From Trachythela sp. YZ-2020 (taxonomy: Eukaryota; Cnidaria; Anthozoa; Malacalcyonacea; Clavulariidae): a DNA stretch of 64,000 nucleotides. Shown piece by piece: positions 9,990 to 21,500 of this stretch. Below the pieces are notes generated by a model. That model did not search any database, was not told the origin of the DNA, and saw nothing but the letters and a program-made list of their open reading frames with translations. The stretch spans positions 1,738,501 through 1,802,500 of the forward strand of contig JADLSH010000127.1 in assembly GCA_016169945.1 (NCBI GenBank), in the 5' to 3' direction. The first letter of the stretch is position 1. The number at the start of each line of letters is the position of its first letter. A program made the position numbers and the translations under genes.

Positions 9990-11000
9990 ATGCTAAGAAT
10001 GTTAAATTGCATATATAAGGTTGGTCCGGAGTAAAATGACCACAAAACAGTTGATTTGCGCTTAGGACTCCTTGCGCTTAGGTTGATAAATACCAAAAAT
10101 AGGCTTATAAATCATAACTGTTATCCATAAATAATTGATATGAGAAATGAATAAGTAATCACATTATTAGCTAAACTGAAAAATGTAATGATATACATCA
10201 TAAAATGACAAATGAGAAACTGACATGTATACCTGCATTCATACAAACCATCTCACAAACATAATCCTGTAGGTCTTTTCTGGGTTTCATCCCTCTTGTG
10301 TTTGAAAAGTTCGTGATATCTGTCCGCGGTGGTGAATAGGGTGTAATATGTACTAGGTGATGTTGGTTTAAAAACTGTTTTTTATGTACGATTCGAATTT
10401 CATACTATTTTGCTACAATTCTAAAATATGTGTAGTTGATATATCAGTTTGTAAAATATTATATATGCCTAGAAAAGCACGCATGCTTTGTAACACATGC
10501 ATTAGATGTATAAATGAAAAAGATATATTTTTTGTTTCATGAATATATATTAATGTTTATATAGTTTATATATAGTGGGGTATATGTTGTGGCATTGTTG
10601 TTCATGAATTCATGTACGTAATATTTAACGTGAACTTTCAAGCCAATTGTTTAACGTAATTAGAACATATGTGTTCGGGAAGGGGGCTTAATAGAAAGCG
10701 AGGTTCATAAATTTCGTCCTCGAAAAGGAAGGGCCTTATGAGAAGGGGTTTATTTGAGTATCTAAGCCTAAGGAACTAAAATATATATTTTAGTTTGAAA
10801 CAAGAAGGCATACATGGGCGGTGGCATTGTAACTTTATTATTTTTCCAAGGTCTCTGTGAGACTTCCAATCATTTAGTATGAACAGACAGTACATGTGAA
10901 AAGAAAGGCGCCACTTTTTGGGTGTACTGTGTTTGTCCTTGCTGAAGGGCTGGAAGTGTTAGCAGGTATCTTGGGATATCTAATAGAGTTGCAATGTTAT
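9990..11000. other. AT-rich non-coding stretch
   Basis: No coding frame of note. One copy of GCTTTGTAACACATGCATTAGAT at 10487 onwards belongs to the family amplified at 11.93-12.48 kb. Confidence 0.5.
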
Positions 11001-11007
11001 TTTCAAT

Positions 11008-11454
11008 GCTGTTTCTATAAAGGACAGCTTGCTATGGCTATAAGCCTTAGCCAAAAAATGTTCAGTTAATCATTTACTACCTGCTGTTTCTATAAGGGCA
11101 GCTTGCTATTGCTATATGCCTTGGCCAAAAAATGTTCAGTTAATCTTTTGAGTAAATATTATCTACACTGCTGTTTCTATAAGGGCAGCTATTGGTATCA
11201 CTGTAGCTAAGTAGACTGTACTGTTTAAGGTTAAGATGTCATTTCTATAAGGGTGACATAGAGCTACTTGCTATATATATTGCAATGTTTTTCACTGCTG
11301 TTCCTATAAGGGGGCAGCTAATGCTATCACTATATGTTTTAGCCAAACATGCAATTGATTATCAAGTTTATTAAGATGTCATTTCTATAAGGGTGACATT
11401 AACCTGCTTATACATTGCAATGATTTTTCAGTGCTGTTTTTTATAGAATGCAGC
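11008..11454 (+). repeat. Seven short hairpins with a CTATAA-type loop
   Basis: Hairpins lie at 11008-11028, 11083-11102, 11170-11189, 11237-11258, 11297-11318, 11377-11398 and 11433-11454. Most share the loop CTATAA, but the stems differ in a matched way: GCTGTTT with GGGCAGC, TGTCATTT with GGGTGACA, and GCTGTTCC with GGGGCAGC. In the first hairpin one T-G pair has become T-A. The T-G pairs would be G-U wobbles in RNA copied from the + strand and A-C mismatches from the other strand. Some intervening sequence (GCCTTAGCCAAAAAATGTTC) is also repeated. The function is unknown. Confidence 0.75.
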
Positions 11455-11469
11455 AGTTGCTTTTGCTAT

Positions 11470-11925
11470 ATGCTCAAGCTTTAAAAATAGCTGCACAGTT
11501 CATTAATTTCATCAAAATTTTGAAAAACTACTAGGATACATTGCCCATGGATATGCCAGCGCAATATTATGGGTCTAGATTATTACACAAATCTGGCTTA
11601 TAAATTGCTCTAAACTCGACTACATTACCAGAAATAATTTTTGTTTTTGAAAATGCAGCCATGATTGGGAAGGTTGCTGACCTTTTCCTCTAATTGGTGG
11701 ATTTAACATAGACAGGGGGCTTAATGATTTGTCCACTTATGATAAATTTCCATGAGAATAATAAATCTATTCAGTACACATGTATCTTTGTTATAAAAGG
11801 GGAAGGGGTTCGTTCGAGGGGCCTTGTTAAATGGTAAGCTTATTGGAAAGCGCACTTATTAGAGAGGGTCACAGGGGCACTTATTAGAGGGGCGGGTCTT
11901 AAAATTAAGAGAAAGAAATAACCTG
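11470..11925. other. Non-coding stretch with no recognised feature
   Basis: AT-rich sequence without coding potential. Two GC-richer words similar to GGGGGCTTAAT recur here and near 10683, without clear meaning. Confidence 0.45.
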
Positions 11926-11929
11926 TAAT

Positions 11930-12480
11930 AAAAACACACGCGCTTTGTAACATGTATTACTATAAGAGTATTAGATAAAGTTTTTTATCAATAAAAATAA
12001 AAAAATTGTTGTTTCCTGCCTCATGATTTATATTCTATATTATAGTTCTCATATAAAACACACACACGCTTTGTAACACATGCATAAATAATATTCGAGT
12101 ATTGTAGATCATGATTTTTTAATAAAAGTAAAAAATTTGTTGTTTCCAGCCTCGTGATTTATATTCTTTAACCTATATTATAGTTCTCATATGAAACACA
12201 CACACGCTTTGTAACACATGCATTAGATAATTTGTAATAATGAAACACGCACGCTTTGTAACACATGCATAAATGATAAATAATATTCGAGTATTGTAGA
12301 TCATGATTTTTTAATAAAAGTAAAAACTTTGTTGTTTCCAGCCTCGTGATTTATATTCCTTAACCTATATTATAGTTTTGATATAAAACACACACACGCT
12401 TTGTAACACATGCATTAGATAATTTGTAATAATGAAACACGCACGCTTTGTAACACATGTATTAGATAACTTTTAAGTAG
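11930..12480. repeat. Compound tandem repeat with CGCTTTGTAACACATGC
   Basis: The word CACGCTTTGTAACACATGC appears six times (or as a close variant) at about 11938, 12065, 12205, 12249, 12394 and 12443. A larger ~180-bp unit contains ATTCGAGTATTGTAGATCATG, TTTTTTAATAAAAGTAAAAA, TTGTTTCCAGCCTCGTGATT and ACCTATATTATAGTT. The following 12480-12990 shows nothing recognisable. Confidence 0.8.
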
Positions 12481-12991
12481 CATATAATATTAACTTGTGT
12501 AAATAAAATTCCTAAAAACCTTGTTTACTGTGTTTTATTGCGGTGAGGGTTTTTCTCCAGGAACTCTGGTTTCCCTCGAAACTATTTTTCATAATTGGCA
12601 ATATTACTAAAACGAAAAAAGCCAAAAAAAAACAGTGTCCGTGTTTTCGGGACCGCATATGGTTGGTTTTCCATGTTAGATAAACAATTTATCAATTAAC
12701 AATATTTACGCCTTACTACAAACTCTATATTCCTTGTGTATTGTGCTTCTCTCGAGTAAGGATTAATTTCGCTTAGCATACATGACAATATAATAGTCCT
12801 AGATGAGGTTTTCCTGCTTAACAACGCACGAATGAAAATCGCGCTATCATCGTTGCAGGGCACCGCAATCTAATCAATATAAGTATGAATTTCTTCATAG
12901 TTAAACGGAATCAACCTTGTACGGTCACCGGGTTAAATTCCTGGTACACTGCATCTACCACTTGACTTGAGTATACCAACCAAACTCCAAA

Positions 12992-13395
12992 GTCGACAAA
13001 AAATAAACGATATCGCCAATATTCGTATACAAAAGGCTATAACCCTTCACATATTTCGATAAATAGTTAGACTAGCGCCTTTACTTTTCGCCCATTTCTG
13101 GCTGGTTTTTGAAAAAGTGGCGATTTTAGACAAAAGTAACCCTTTACTTTTTTGCCAAAATTGACCACTTTTTCATTTTTTTAGCCTTCACTTTTTCGCC
13201 ATTGGCGAAAAAAGTAAAGGGTTACTTTTGTCTAGCTAAAATCGCCACTTTTTCAAAAACCAGCCGAAAATGAGCGAAAAGTAAAGGCGTTAGTCCAACT
13301 ATTTATCGAAATATGTGAAGGGTTATAGCCTTTTTTACTACCTTGGCTATTACTATTGCATGCGAATATCGGCGATATCGTTTATTTTTTGTCGT
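12992..13395. mobile_element. ~400-bp foldback/MITE with ~180-bp arms
   Basis: The left arm starts GTCGACAAAAAATAAACGA and the right arm ends TCGTTTATTTTTTGTCG. Long inverted matches follow inside: GGCTATAACCCTTCACATAT, TTTCGATAAATAGTT and GGCTGGTTTTTGAAAAAGTG. Inner arm words such as CCTTTACTTTT and TTTTTGAAAAAGTGGC are shared with the large satellite from 15 kb. The right end abuts the 69-bp satellite. I see no open frame and could not define a target duplication. Confidence 0.85.
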
Positions 13396-13409
13396 TGTCG
13401 ATTTTTTGT

Positions 13410-14118
13410 CTAATTTGTGCGATGCATCGCACAACCGCACATGACAACCACACCACAAACACTGTAAGTCATGGTATATATGTTAATTTGTGCGATGCAT
13501 CGCACAACCGCAAATGGCAACCACACTAAAATCACTGTAAGTCATGGTATGCTAATTTGTGCGATGCATCGCACAACCGCACATGACAACCACACCACAA
13601 ACACTGTAAGTCATGGTATATATGTTAATTTGTGCGATGCATCGCACAACCGCACATGACAACCACACTACAATCACTGTAAGTCATGGTATGCTAATTT
13701 GTGCGATGCATCGCCCAACCGCACATGACAACCACACTAAAATCACTGTAAGTCATGGTATGCTAATTTGTGCGATGCATCGCACAACCGCACATGACAA
13801 CCACACTACAATCACTGTAAGTCATGATATGCTAATTTGTGCGATGCATCGCACAACAGCACATGAGAACCACACTACAATCACCGTAAGTCATGGTATG
13901 CTAATTTGTGCGATGCATTGCACAACCGCACATGACAACGACACTACAATCACTGTAAGTCATGGTATGCTAATTTGTGCGATGCATCGCACAACCGCAC
14001 ATGACAACCACACTAAAATCACTGTAAGTCATGGTATATATGTTAATTTGTGCGATGCATCGCACAACCGCACATGACAACCACATTACAATCACTGTAA
14101 GTCATGGTATGCTAATTC
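13410..14118. repeat. 69-bp satellite, second block (~10 copies)
   Basis: About ten copies of the unit seen at 1-310, with the same GTGCGATGCATCGCAC palindrome. A variant with GGTATATATGTTAATTTG in place of GGTATGCTAATTTG recurs three or more times, so blocks of units, and not only single units, have been copied. Open frames across it are a consequence of unit length. Confidence 0.93.
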
Positions 14119-14206
14119 ACAGTATAACTTCAAGAATATGATGTTAACAGTATATATTTTTTCACCAAAGTTAAGGCTAACCCCTTTACTTTTTGGCCAT
14201 TTTAGG

Positions 14207-14951
14207 CAGTGCTGTAAGTAACTTCGTTACAAGTAACGAAATTACAAGTAATCGTTACTTTTTTGAGTAACTATAGGGGTAACTAGTTACATTTTCCAAG
14301 GAGGTAACTGTAACTGTAACTAGTTACTTTTTTGCTCAAAATGGAACGATAACGCGTTACATATGTTATCAGCGTTAAAGTTACTTTTCCGTTACATTTT
14401 CAGGCTAACTTCTACCATTTAATAATTAATTAATCTACAGTCAAATTTGACAAATTCAAATTGTCAATTCATTACGTACTGTAATCGAACTATCGAAGTA
14501 TTGAACATTTCAATATTTCATGCAAGGCAACATAACGTCTTGGCCAAATTATCAACGCTAATCTGCTGACCACTGGTCAGTGGTCACGGGCGCATTATTT
14601 TTGTAAATTGTATAAATCTTCACTATTTTAAGATTTTTTCAACATAATTGTTAATTTTTCATGGGCTATTGAGTAGCTGGTTTATTGAGTAGTTGTTGAC
14701 TTGTTCCTTTATTTAAAGACAGTACCAGTGTCACAAGCTAGAAATCCGCTCTTCTCCATACCCCTGCGGTTATTGTAAATACTAAATAGTAAACTGGGGG
14801 AATGTAACTTTGTAACTAGTTACAAAAATTTTGAAGTAACTTTGTAACGGTAACTAGTTACGTTTTTTTTCATGTAACTTTTACCAGTAACTAGTTCCTT
14901 TTTTGAACATGTAACTGTGTAACTGTAACTAGTTCCAAAAAAACAGCACTG
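14207..14951. mobile_element. 745-bp hAT-type element rich in GTAACTAGTTAC
   Basis: The ends are CAGTGCTGT and ACAGCACTG, inverted copies of each other. ATTTTAGG flanks both sides (14199-14206 and 14952-14959), an exact 8-bp target duplication of hAT type. Many copies of the palindromic word AACTAGTTAC and of GTAACTGTAAC lie inside near both ends. No transposase frame is present. It lies within a unit related to the large satellite: removing it joins CCATTTTAGG to CTAGTTTTTC. Confidence 0.93.
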
Positions 14952-15071
14952 ATTTTAGGCTAGTTTTTCAAAAGTTCAAAAAGTTGCTAAAAATGACCAA
15001 AAAGTAAAGGCTAACCCCTTGACATTTTTTCGGCCAAAAGCTAAGGCTAACCCCTTTACTTTTTGGCCATT

Positions 15072-15560
15072 TAGGCTTACAGAAAACCACACTATATCAA
15101 GAGTGTTTTATAAAATATTCTATTTTGTTTCTTTAGAGTGGTAACAACAGGCCAAGCTATTGGAAAAATCATTGATGTGAATACAACATAAAGGTATGTG
15201 TCATTCATGCAAGTCGTTGAAAATGGCCAAAAAGTAAAGGCTAACCCATTAACAATATTATGACTAAAGTTAAGGCTAACCCCTTTACTTTTTGGCTAGT
15301 TTTTCAAAAACTCAGAAAATTGCTAAAATGGCTAAAAAGTACAGGCTAACCCCTTGACATTTTTTCGCCAAAAGCTAACCCCTTTACTTTTTGGCCATTT
15401 AGGCTTACAGAAAACCACACTATCTCAAGAATGTTTTATAAAATATTCTATTTTGTTTGTTTAGAGTGACCAGTACAACCGGCCAAGCTATTGGAAAAAT
15501 CATTGATGTGAATACAACATAAAGGTATTTGTCATTCATGCAAGTCGTTGAAATAACCCA
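15072..15560 (+). repeat. Duplicated exon-like segment at the satellite border
   Basis: Two ~330-bp repeats each hold AAAACCACACTAT, a TTTTGTTT..TTTAG acceptor-like tract, and a short segment (15137-15193 and 15465-15524) followed by GGTATNTG. In both, one frame reads TTGQAIGKIIDVNTT and then a stop (preceded by VV in the first and VTS in the second). It could be the terminal exon of an unidentified gene, or a captured fragment carried into the satellite. The frame survives although the two copies differ upstream of it. I do not recognise the protein. Confidence 0.45.
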
Positions 15561-18500
15561 TTAACAATATCATGACTAAAGTTAAGGCTAACCCCTTTAC
15601 TTTTCGGCCACTTTTTCAAAAACTCAAAAAATGGCTGAAAATGGCTAAAAAGTAAAGGCTAACCCCTTAACATTTTTTTCGACGAAAAGTTAAGGCTAAC
15701 CCCTTTACTTTTTGGCCATTTTCGGCCACTTTTTCAAAAACTCGAAAAATGGTCGAAAATGGCTAAAAAGTAAAGGCTAACCCCTTAACATTTTTTCGAC
15801 GAAAAGTTAAGGCTAACCTCTTTACTTTTTGGCCATTTTCGGCCACTTTTTCAAAAACTCGAAAAATGGTCGAAAATGGCTAAAAAGTGTAAAGGCTAAC
15901 CCCTTAACATTTTTTTCGACGAAAAGTTAAGGCTAACCCCTTTACTTTTTGGCCATTTTCGGCCACTTTTTCAAAAACTCGAAAAATGGTCGAAAATGGC
16001 TAAAAAGTAAAGGCTAAAATGGTCGAAAATTTTTTTCGACGAAAAGTTAAGGCTAACCCCTTTACTTTTTGGCCATTTTCGGCCACTTTTTCAAAAACTC
16101 GAAAAATGGTCGAAAATGGCTAAAAAGTAAAGGCTAACCCCTTAACATTTTTTCGACGAAAAGTTAAGGCTAACCCCTTTACTTTTTGGCCATTTTCGGC
16201 CACTTTTTCAAAAACTCAAAAAATGGCTGAAAATGGCTAAAAAGTAAAGGCTAACAATTAACATTTTTCGACGAAAAGTTAAGGCTAACCCTTTACTTTT
16301 TGGCCATTTTCGGCCACTTTTTCAAAAACTCAAAATGGCTGAAAATGGCTAAAAGTAAAGGCTAACCTTAACATTTATTCGACGAAAAGTTAAGGCTAAC
16401 CCCTTTACTTTTGGCCATTTTCGGCCACTTTTTCAAAAACTCAAAAATGGCTGAAAATGGCTAAAAGTAAAGGCTAACCCCTTTACATTTTTTCGACGAA
16501 AAGTTAAGGCTAACCCCTTTACTTTTGGCCATTTTCGGCCACTTTTTCAAAAACTCGAAAAATGGTCGAAAATGGCTAAAAAGTAAAGGCTAACCCTTAA
16601 CATTTTTTCGACGAAAAGTTAAGGCTAACCCCTTTACTTTTTGGCCATTTTCGGCCACTTTTTCAAAAACTCAAAAAATGGCTGAAAATGGCTAAAAGTA
16701 AAGGCTAACCCTTAACATTTTTCGACGAAAAGTTAAGGCTAACCTTACTTTTTGGCCATTTTCGGCCACTTTTTCAAAAACTCAAAAATGGCTGAAAATG
16801 GCTAAAGGCTAACCCTTAACATTTTTTCGACGAAAAGTTAAGGCTAACCCTTTACTTTTGGCCATTTTCGGCCACTTTTCAAAAACTCAAAAATGGCTGA
16901 AAATGGCAAAAAAAGGCTAACCCTTAACATTTTTTCGACGAAAAGTTAAGGCTAACCCCTTTACTTTTTGGCCATTTTCGGCCACTTTTTCAAAAACTCA
17001 AAAATTGGCTGAAAATGGCTAAAAAGTAAAGGCTAACCCCTTAACATTTTTTCGACGAAAAGTTAAGGCTAACCCCTTTACTTTTTGGCCATTTTCGGCC
17101 ACTCTTTCAAAACTCAAAAAATGGCCGAAAATGGCTAAAAAGTAAAGGCTAACCCCTTAACATTTTTTCGACGAAAAGTTAAGGCTAACCCCTTTACTTT
17201 TTGGCCATTTTCGGCCACTTTTTCAAAAACTCAAAAAATGGCTGAAAATGGCTAAAAAGTAAAGGCTAACCCCTTAACATTTTTTCGACGAAAAGTTAAG
17301 GCTAACCCCTTTACTTTTTGGCCATTTTCGGCCACTTTTTCAAAAACTCAAAAAATGGCCAAAAATGGCTAAAAAGTAAAGGCTAACCCTTAACATTTTT
17401 TCGACGAAAAGTTAAGGCTAACCCTTACTTTTTGGCCATTTTCGGCCACTTTTTCAAAAACTCAAAAATGGCTGAAAATGGCTAAAAGTAAAGGCTAACC
17501 CTTAACATTTTTTCGACGAAAAGTTAAGGCTAACCCCTTTACTTTTTGGCCATTTTCGGCCACTTTTCAAAAACTCAAAAAATGGCTGAAAATGGCTAAA
17601 AGTAAAGGCTAACCTTAACATTTTTCGACGAAAAGTTAAGGCTAACCCTTTACTTTTGGCCATTTTCGGCCACTTTTTCAAAAACTCAAAATGGCTGAAA
17701 ATGGCTAAAAAGTAAAGGCTAACCCTTAACATTTTTCGACGAAAAGTTAAGGCTAACCCTTTACTTTTGGCCATTTTCGGCCACTTTTTCAAAAACTCAA
17801 AAATGGCTGAAAATGGCTAAAAGTAAAGGCTAACCCCTTAACATTTTTCGACGAAAAGTTAAGGCTAACCCTTTACTTTTGGCCATTTTCGGCCACTTTT
17901 CAAAAACTCAAAAATGGCTGAAAATGGCTAAAAGTAAAGGCTAACCCCTTAACATTTTTCGACGAAAAGTTAAGGCTAACCCCTTTACTTTTGGCCATTT
18001 TCGGCCACTTTTTCAAAAACTCAAAAATGGCTGAAAATGGCTAAAAAGTAAAGGCTAACCCTTAACATTTTTTCGACGAAAAGTTAAGGCTAACCCTTTA
18101 CTTTTTGGCCATTTTCGGCCACTTTTTCAAAAACTCAAAAATGGCTGAAAATGGCTAAAAGTAAAGGCTAACCCTTAACATTTTTTCGACGAAAAGTCAA
18201 GGCTAACCCCTTTACTTTTTGGCCATTTTCGGCCACTTTTCAAAAACTCAAAAAATGGCTGAAAATGGCTAAAAAGTAAAGGCTAACCCCTTAACATTTT
18301 TTCGACGAAAAGTTAAGGCTAACCCTTTACTTTTGGCCATTTTCGGCCACTTTTTCAAAAACTCAAAAATGGCTGAAAATGGCTAAAAAGTAAAGGCTAA
18401 CCCCTTAACATTTTTTCGACGAAAAGTTAAGGCTAACCCTTTACTTTTGGCCATTTTCGGCCACTTTTTCAAAAACTCAAAAATGGCTGAAAATGGCTAA

Positions 18501-21500
18501 AAAGTAAAGGCTAACCCCTTAACATTTTTCGACGAAAAGTTAAGGCTAACCCTTTACTTTTGGCCATTTTCGGCCACTTTTTCAAAAACTCAAAAATGGC
18601 TGAAAATGGCTAAAAAGTAAAGGCTAACCCTTAACATTTTTCGACGAAAAGTTAAGGCTAACCCCTTTACTTTTGGCCATTTTCGGCCACTTTTTCAAAA
18701 ACTCAAAATGGTCGAAAATGGCTAAAAAGTAAAGGCTAACCCCTTAACATTTTTTCGACGAAAAGTTAAGGCTAACCCTTTACTTTTGGCCATTTTCGGC
18801 CACTTTTTCAAAAACTCAAAAATGGCTGAAAATGGCTAAAAGTAAAGGCTAACCCTTAACATTTTTTCGACAAAAGTTAAGGCTAACCCCTTTACTTTTT
18901 GGCCATTTTCGGCCACTTTTTCAAAACTCAAAAATGGCTGAAAATGGCTAAAAGTAAAGGCTAACCCCTTAACATTTTTCGACGAAAAGTTAAGGCTAAC
19001 CCTTTACTTTTGGCCATTTTCGGCCACTTTTTCAAAAACTCAAAAATGGCTGAAAATGGCTAAAAAGTAAAGGCTAACCCCTTAACATTTTTTCGACGAA
19101 AAGTTAAGGCTAACCCCTTTACTTTTAGGCCATTTACGGCCACTTTGTCAAAAACTCAAAAATGGTCGAAAATGGCTAAAAAGGCTAACCCTTAACATTT
19201 TTTCGACGAAAAGTTAAGGCTAACCCTTTACTTTTTGGCCATTTTCGGCCACTTTTTCAAAACTCAAAAATGGCTGAAAATGGCTAAAAAGTAAAGGCTA
19301 ACCCCTTAACATTTTTCGACGAAAAGTTAAGGCTAACCCCTTTACTTTTGGCCATTTTCGGCCACTTTTTCAAAAACTCAAAAATGGCTGAAAATGGCTA
19401 AAAGTAAAGGCTAACCCTTAACATTTTTCGACGAAAAGTTAAGGCTAACCCTTTACTTTTGGCCATTTTCGGCCACTTTTTCAAAAACTCAAAAAATGGC
19501 TGAAAATGGCTAAAAGTAAAGGCTAACCCCTTATCATTTTTTCGACGAAAAGTTAAGGCTAACCCCTTTACTTTTTGGCCATTTTCGGCCACTTTTTCAA
19601 AACTCAAAAATGGCTGAAAATGGCTAAAAGTAAAGGCTAACCCTTAACATTTTTTCGACGAAAAGTTAAGGCTAACCCTTTACTTTTGGCCATTTTCGGC
19701 CACTTTTTCAAAAACTCAAAAATGGTCGAAAATGGCTAAAAGTAAAGGCTAACCCCTTAACATTTTTCGACGAAAAGTTAAGGCTAACCTTTACTTTTTG
19801 GCCATTTTCGGCCACTTTTTCAAAAACTCAAAAATGGCTGAAAATGGCTAAAAGTAAAGGCTAACCCTTAACATTTTTCGACGAAAAGTTAAGGCTAACC
19901 CCTTTACTTTTTGGCCATTTTCGGCCACTTTTTCAAAAACTCAAAAAATGGCTGAAAATGGCTAAAAAGTAAAGGCTAACCCCTTAACATTTTTTCGACG
20001 AAAAGTTAAGGCTAACCCCTTTACTTTTTGGCCACTTTTTCAAAAACTCGAAAAATGGCTGAAAATGGCTAAAAAGTAAAGGCTAACCCCTTAACATTTT
20101 TTCGACGAAAAGTTAAGGCTAACCCCTTTACTTTTTGGCCATTTTCGGCCACTTTTTCAAAAACTCAAAAAATGGTCGAAAATGGCTAAAAAGTAAAGGC
20201 TAACCCCTTAACATTTTTTCGACGAAAAGTTAAGGCTAACCCCTTTACTTTTTGGCCATTTTCGGCCACTTTTTCAAAACTCAAAAAATGGCTGAAAATG
20301 GCTAAAAAGTAAAGGCTAACCCCTTAACATTTTTTCGACAAAAAGTTAAGGCTAACCCCTTTACTTTTTGGCCATTTTCGGCCACTTTTTCAAAAACTCG
20401 AAAAATGGTCGAAAATGACTAAAAAGTAAAGGCTAACCCTTAACATTTTTCGACGAAAAGTTAAGGCTAACCCCTTTACTTTTTGGCCATTTTCGGCCAC
20501 TTTCAAAAACTCAAAAAAATGGCTAAAAAGTAAAGGCTAACCCCTTAACATTTTTTCGACGAAAAGTTAAGGCTAACCCCTTTACCTTTTGGCCATTTTC
20601 GGCCACTTTTTCAAAAACTCATAAAATGGCTGAAAATGGCTAAAAAGTAAAGGCTAACCCCTTAACATTTTTCGACAAAAAGTTAAGGCTAACCCCTTTA
20701 CTTTTTGGCCATTTTCGGCCACTTTTTCAAAAACTCAAAAAATGGCTGAAAATGGCTAAAAAGTAAAGGCTAACCCTTAACATTTTTCGACGAAAAGTTA
20801 AGGCTAAACTTTTTGGCCATTTTCGGCCACTTTTTCAAAAACTCAAAAAATGGTCGAAAATGGCTAAAAAGTAAAGGCTAACCCCTTAACATTTTTTCGA
20901 CGAAAAGTTAAGGCTAACCCCTTTACTTTTTGGCCATTTTCGGCCACTTTTTCAAAAACTCAAAAATGGCTGAAAATGGCTAAAAAGTAAAGGCTAACCC
21001 TTAACATTTTTTCGACGAAAAGTTAAGGCTAACCCCTTTACTTTTTGGCCATTTTCGGCCACTTTTTCAAAAACTCAAAAAATGGCTGAAAATGGCTAAA
21101 AAGTAAAGGCTAACCCTTAACATTTTTTTCGACGAAAAGTTAAGGCTAACCCCTTTACTTTTTGGCCATTTTCGGCCACTTTTCAAAAACTCAAAAAATG
21201 GCTGAAAATGGCTAAAAAGTAAAGGCTAACCCCTTAACATTTTTTCGACGAAAAGTCTTTACTTTTTGGCCATTTTAGGCCACTTTTTCAAAAACTCAAA
21301 AAATGGCCAAAAATGGCTAAAAAGTAAAGGCTAACCCCTTAACATTTTTTCGACGAAAAGTTAAGGCTAACCCCTTTACTTTTTGGCCATTTTCGGCCAC
21401 TTTTTCAAAAACTCAAAAAATGGCTGAAAATGGCTAAATAGTAAAGGCGTTAGCCTTAACATTTTTTCGACGAAAAGTTAAGGCTAACCCCTTTACTTTT

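Noticed and set aside
13471..14077. Open frames of 62-154 residues made of MLICAMHRTTAHDNH-like repeats
   Set aside because: The 69-bp unit is divisible by 3 and lacks a stop, so the frame is open by arithmetic. There is no sign of purifying selection or of flanking gene structure.
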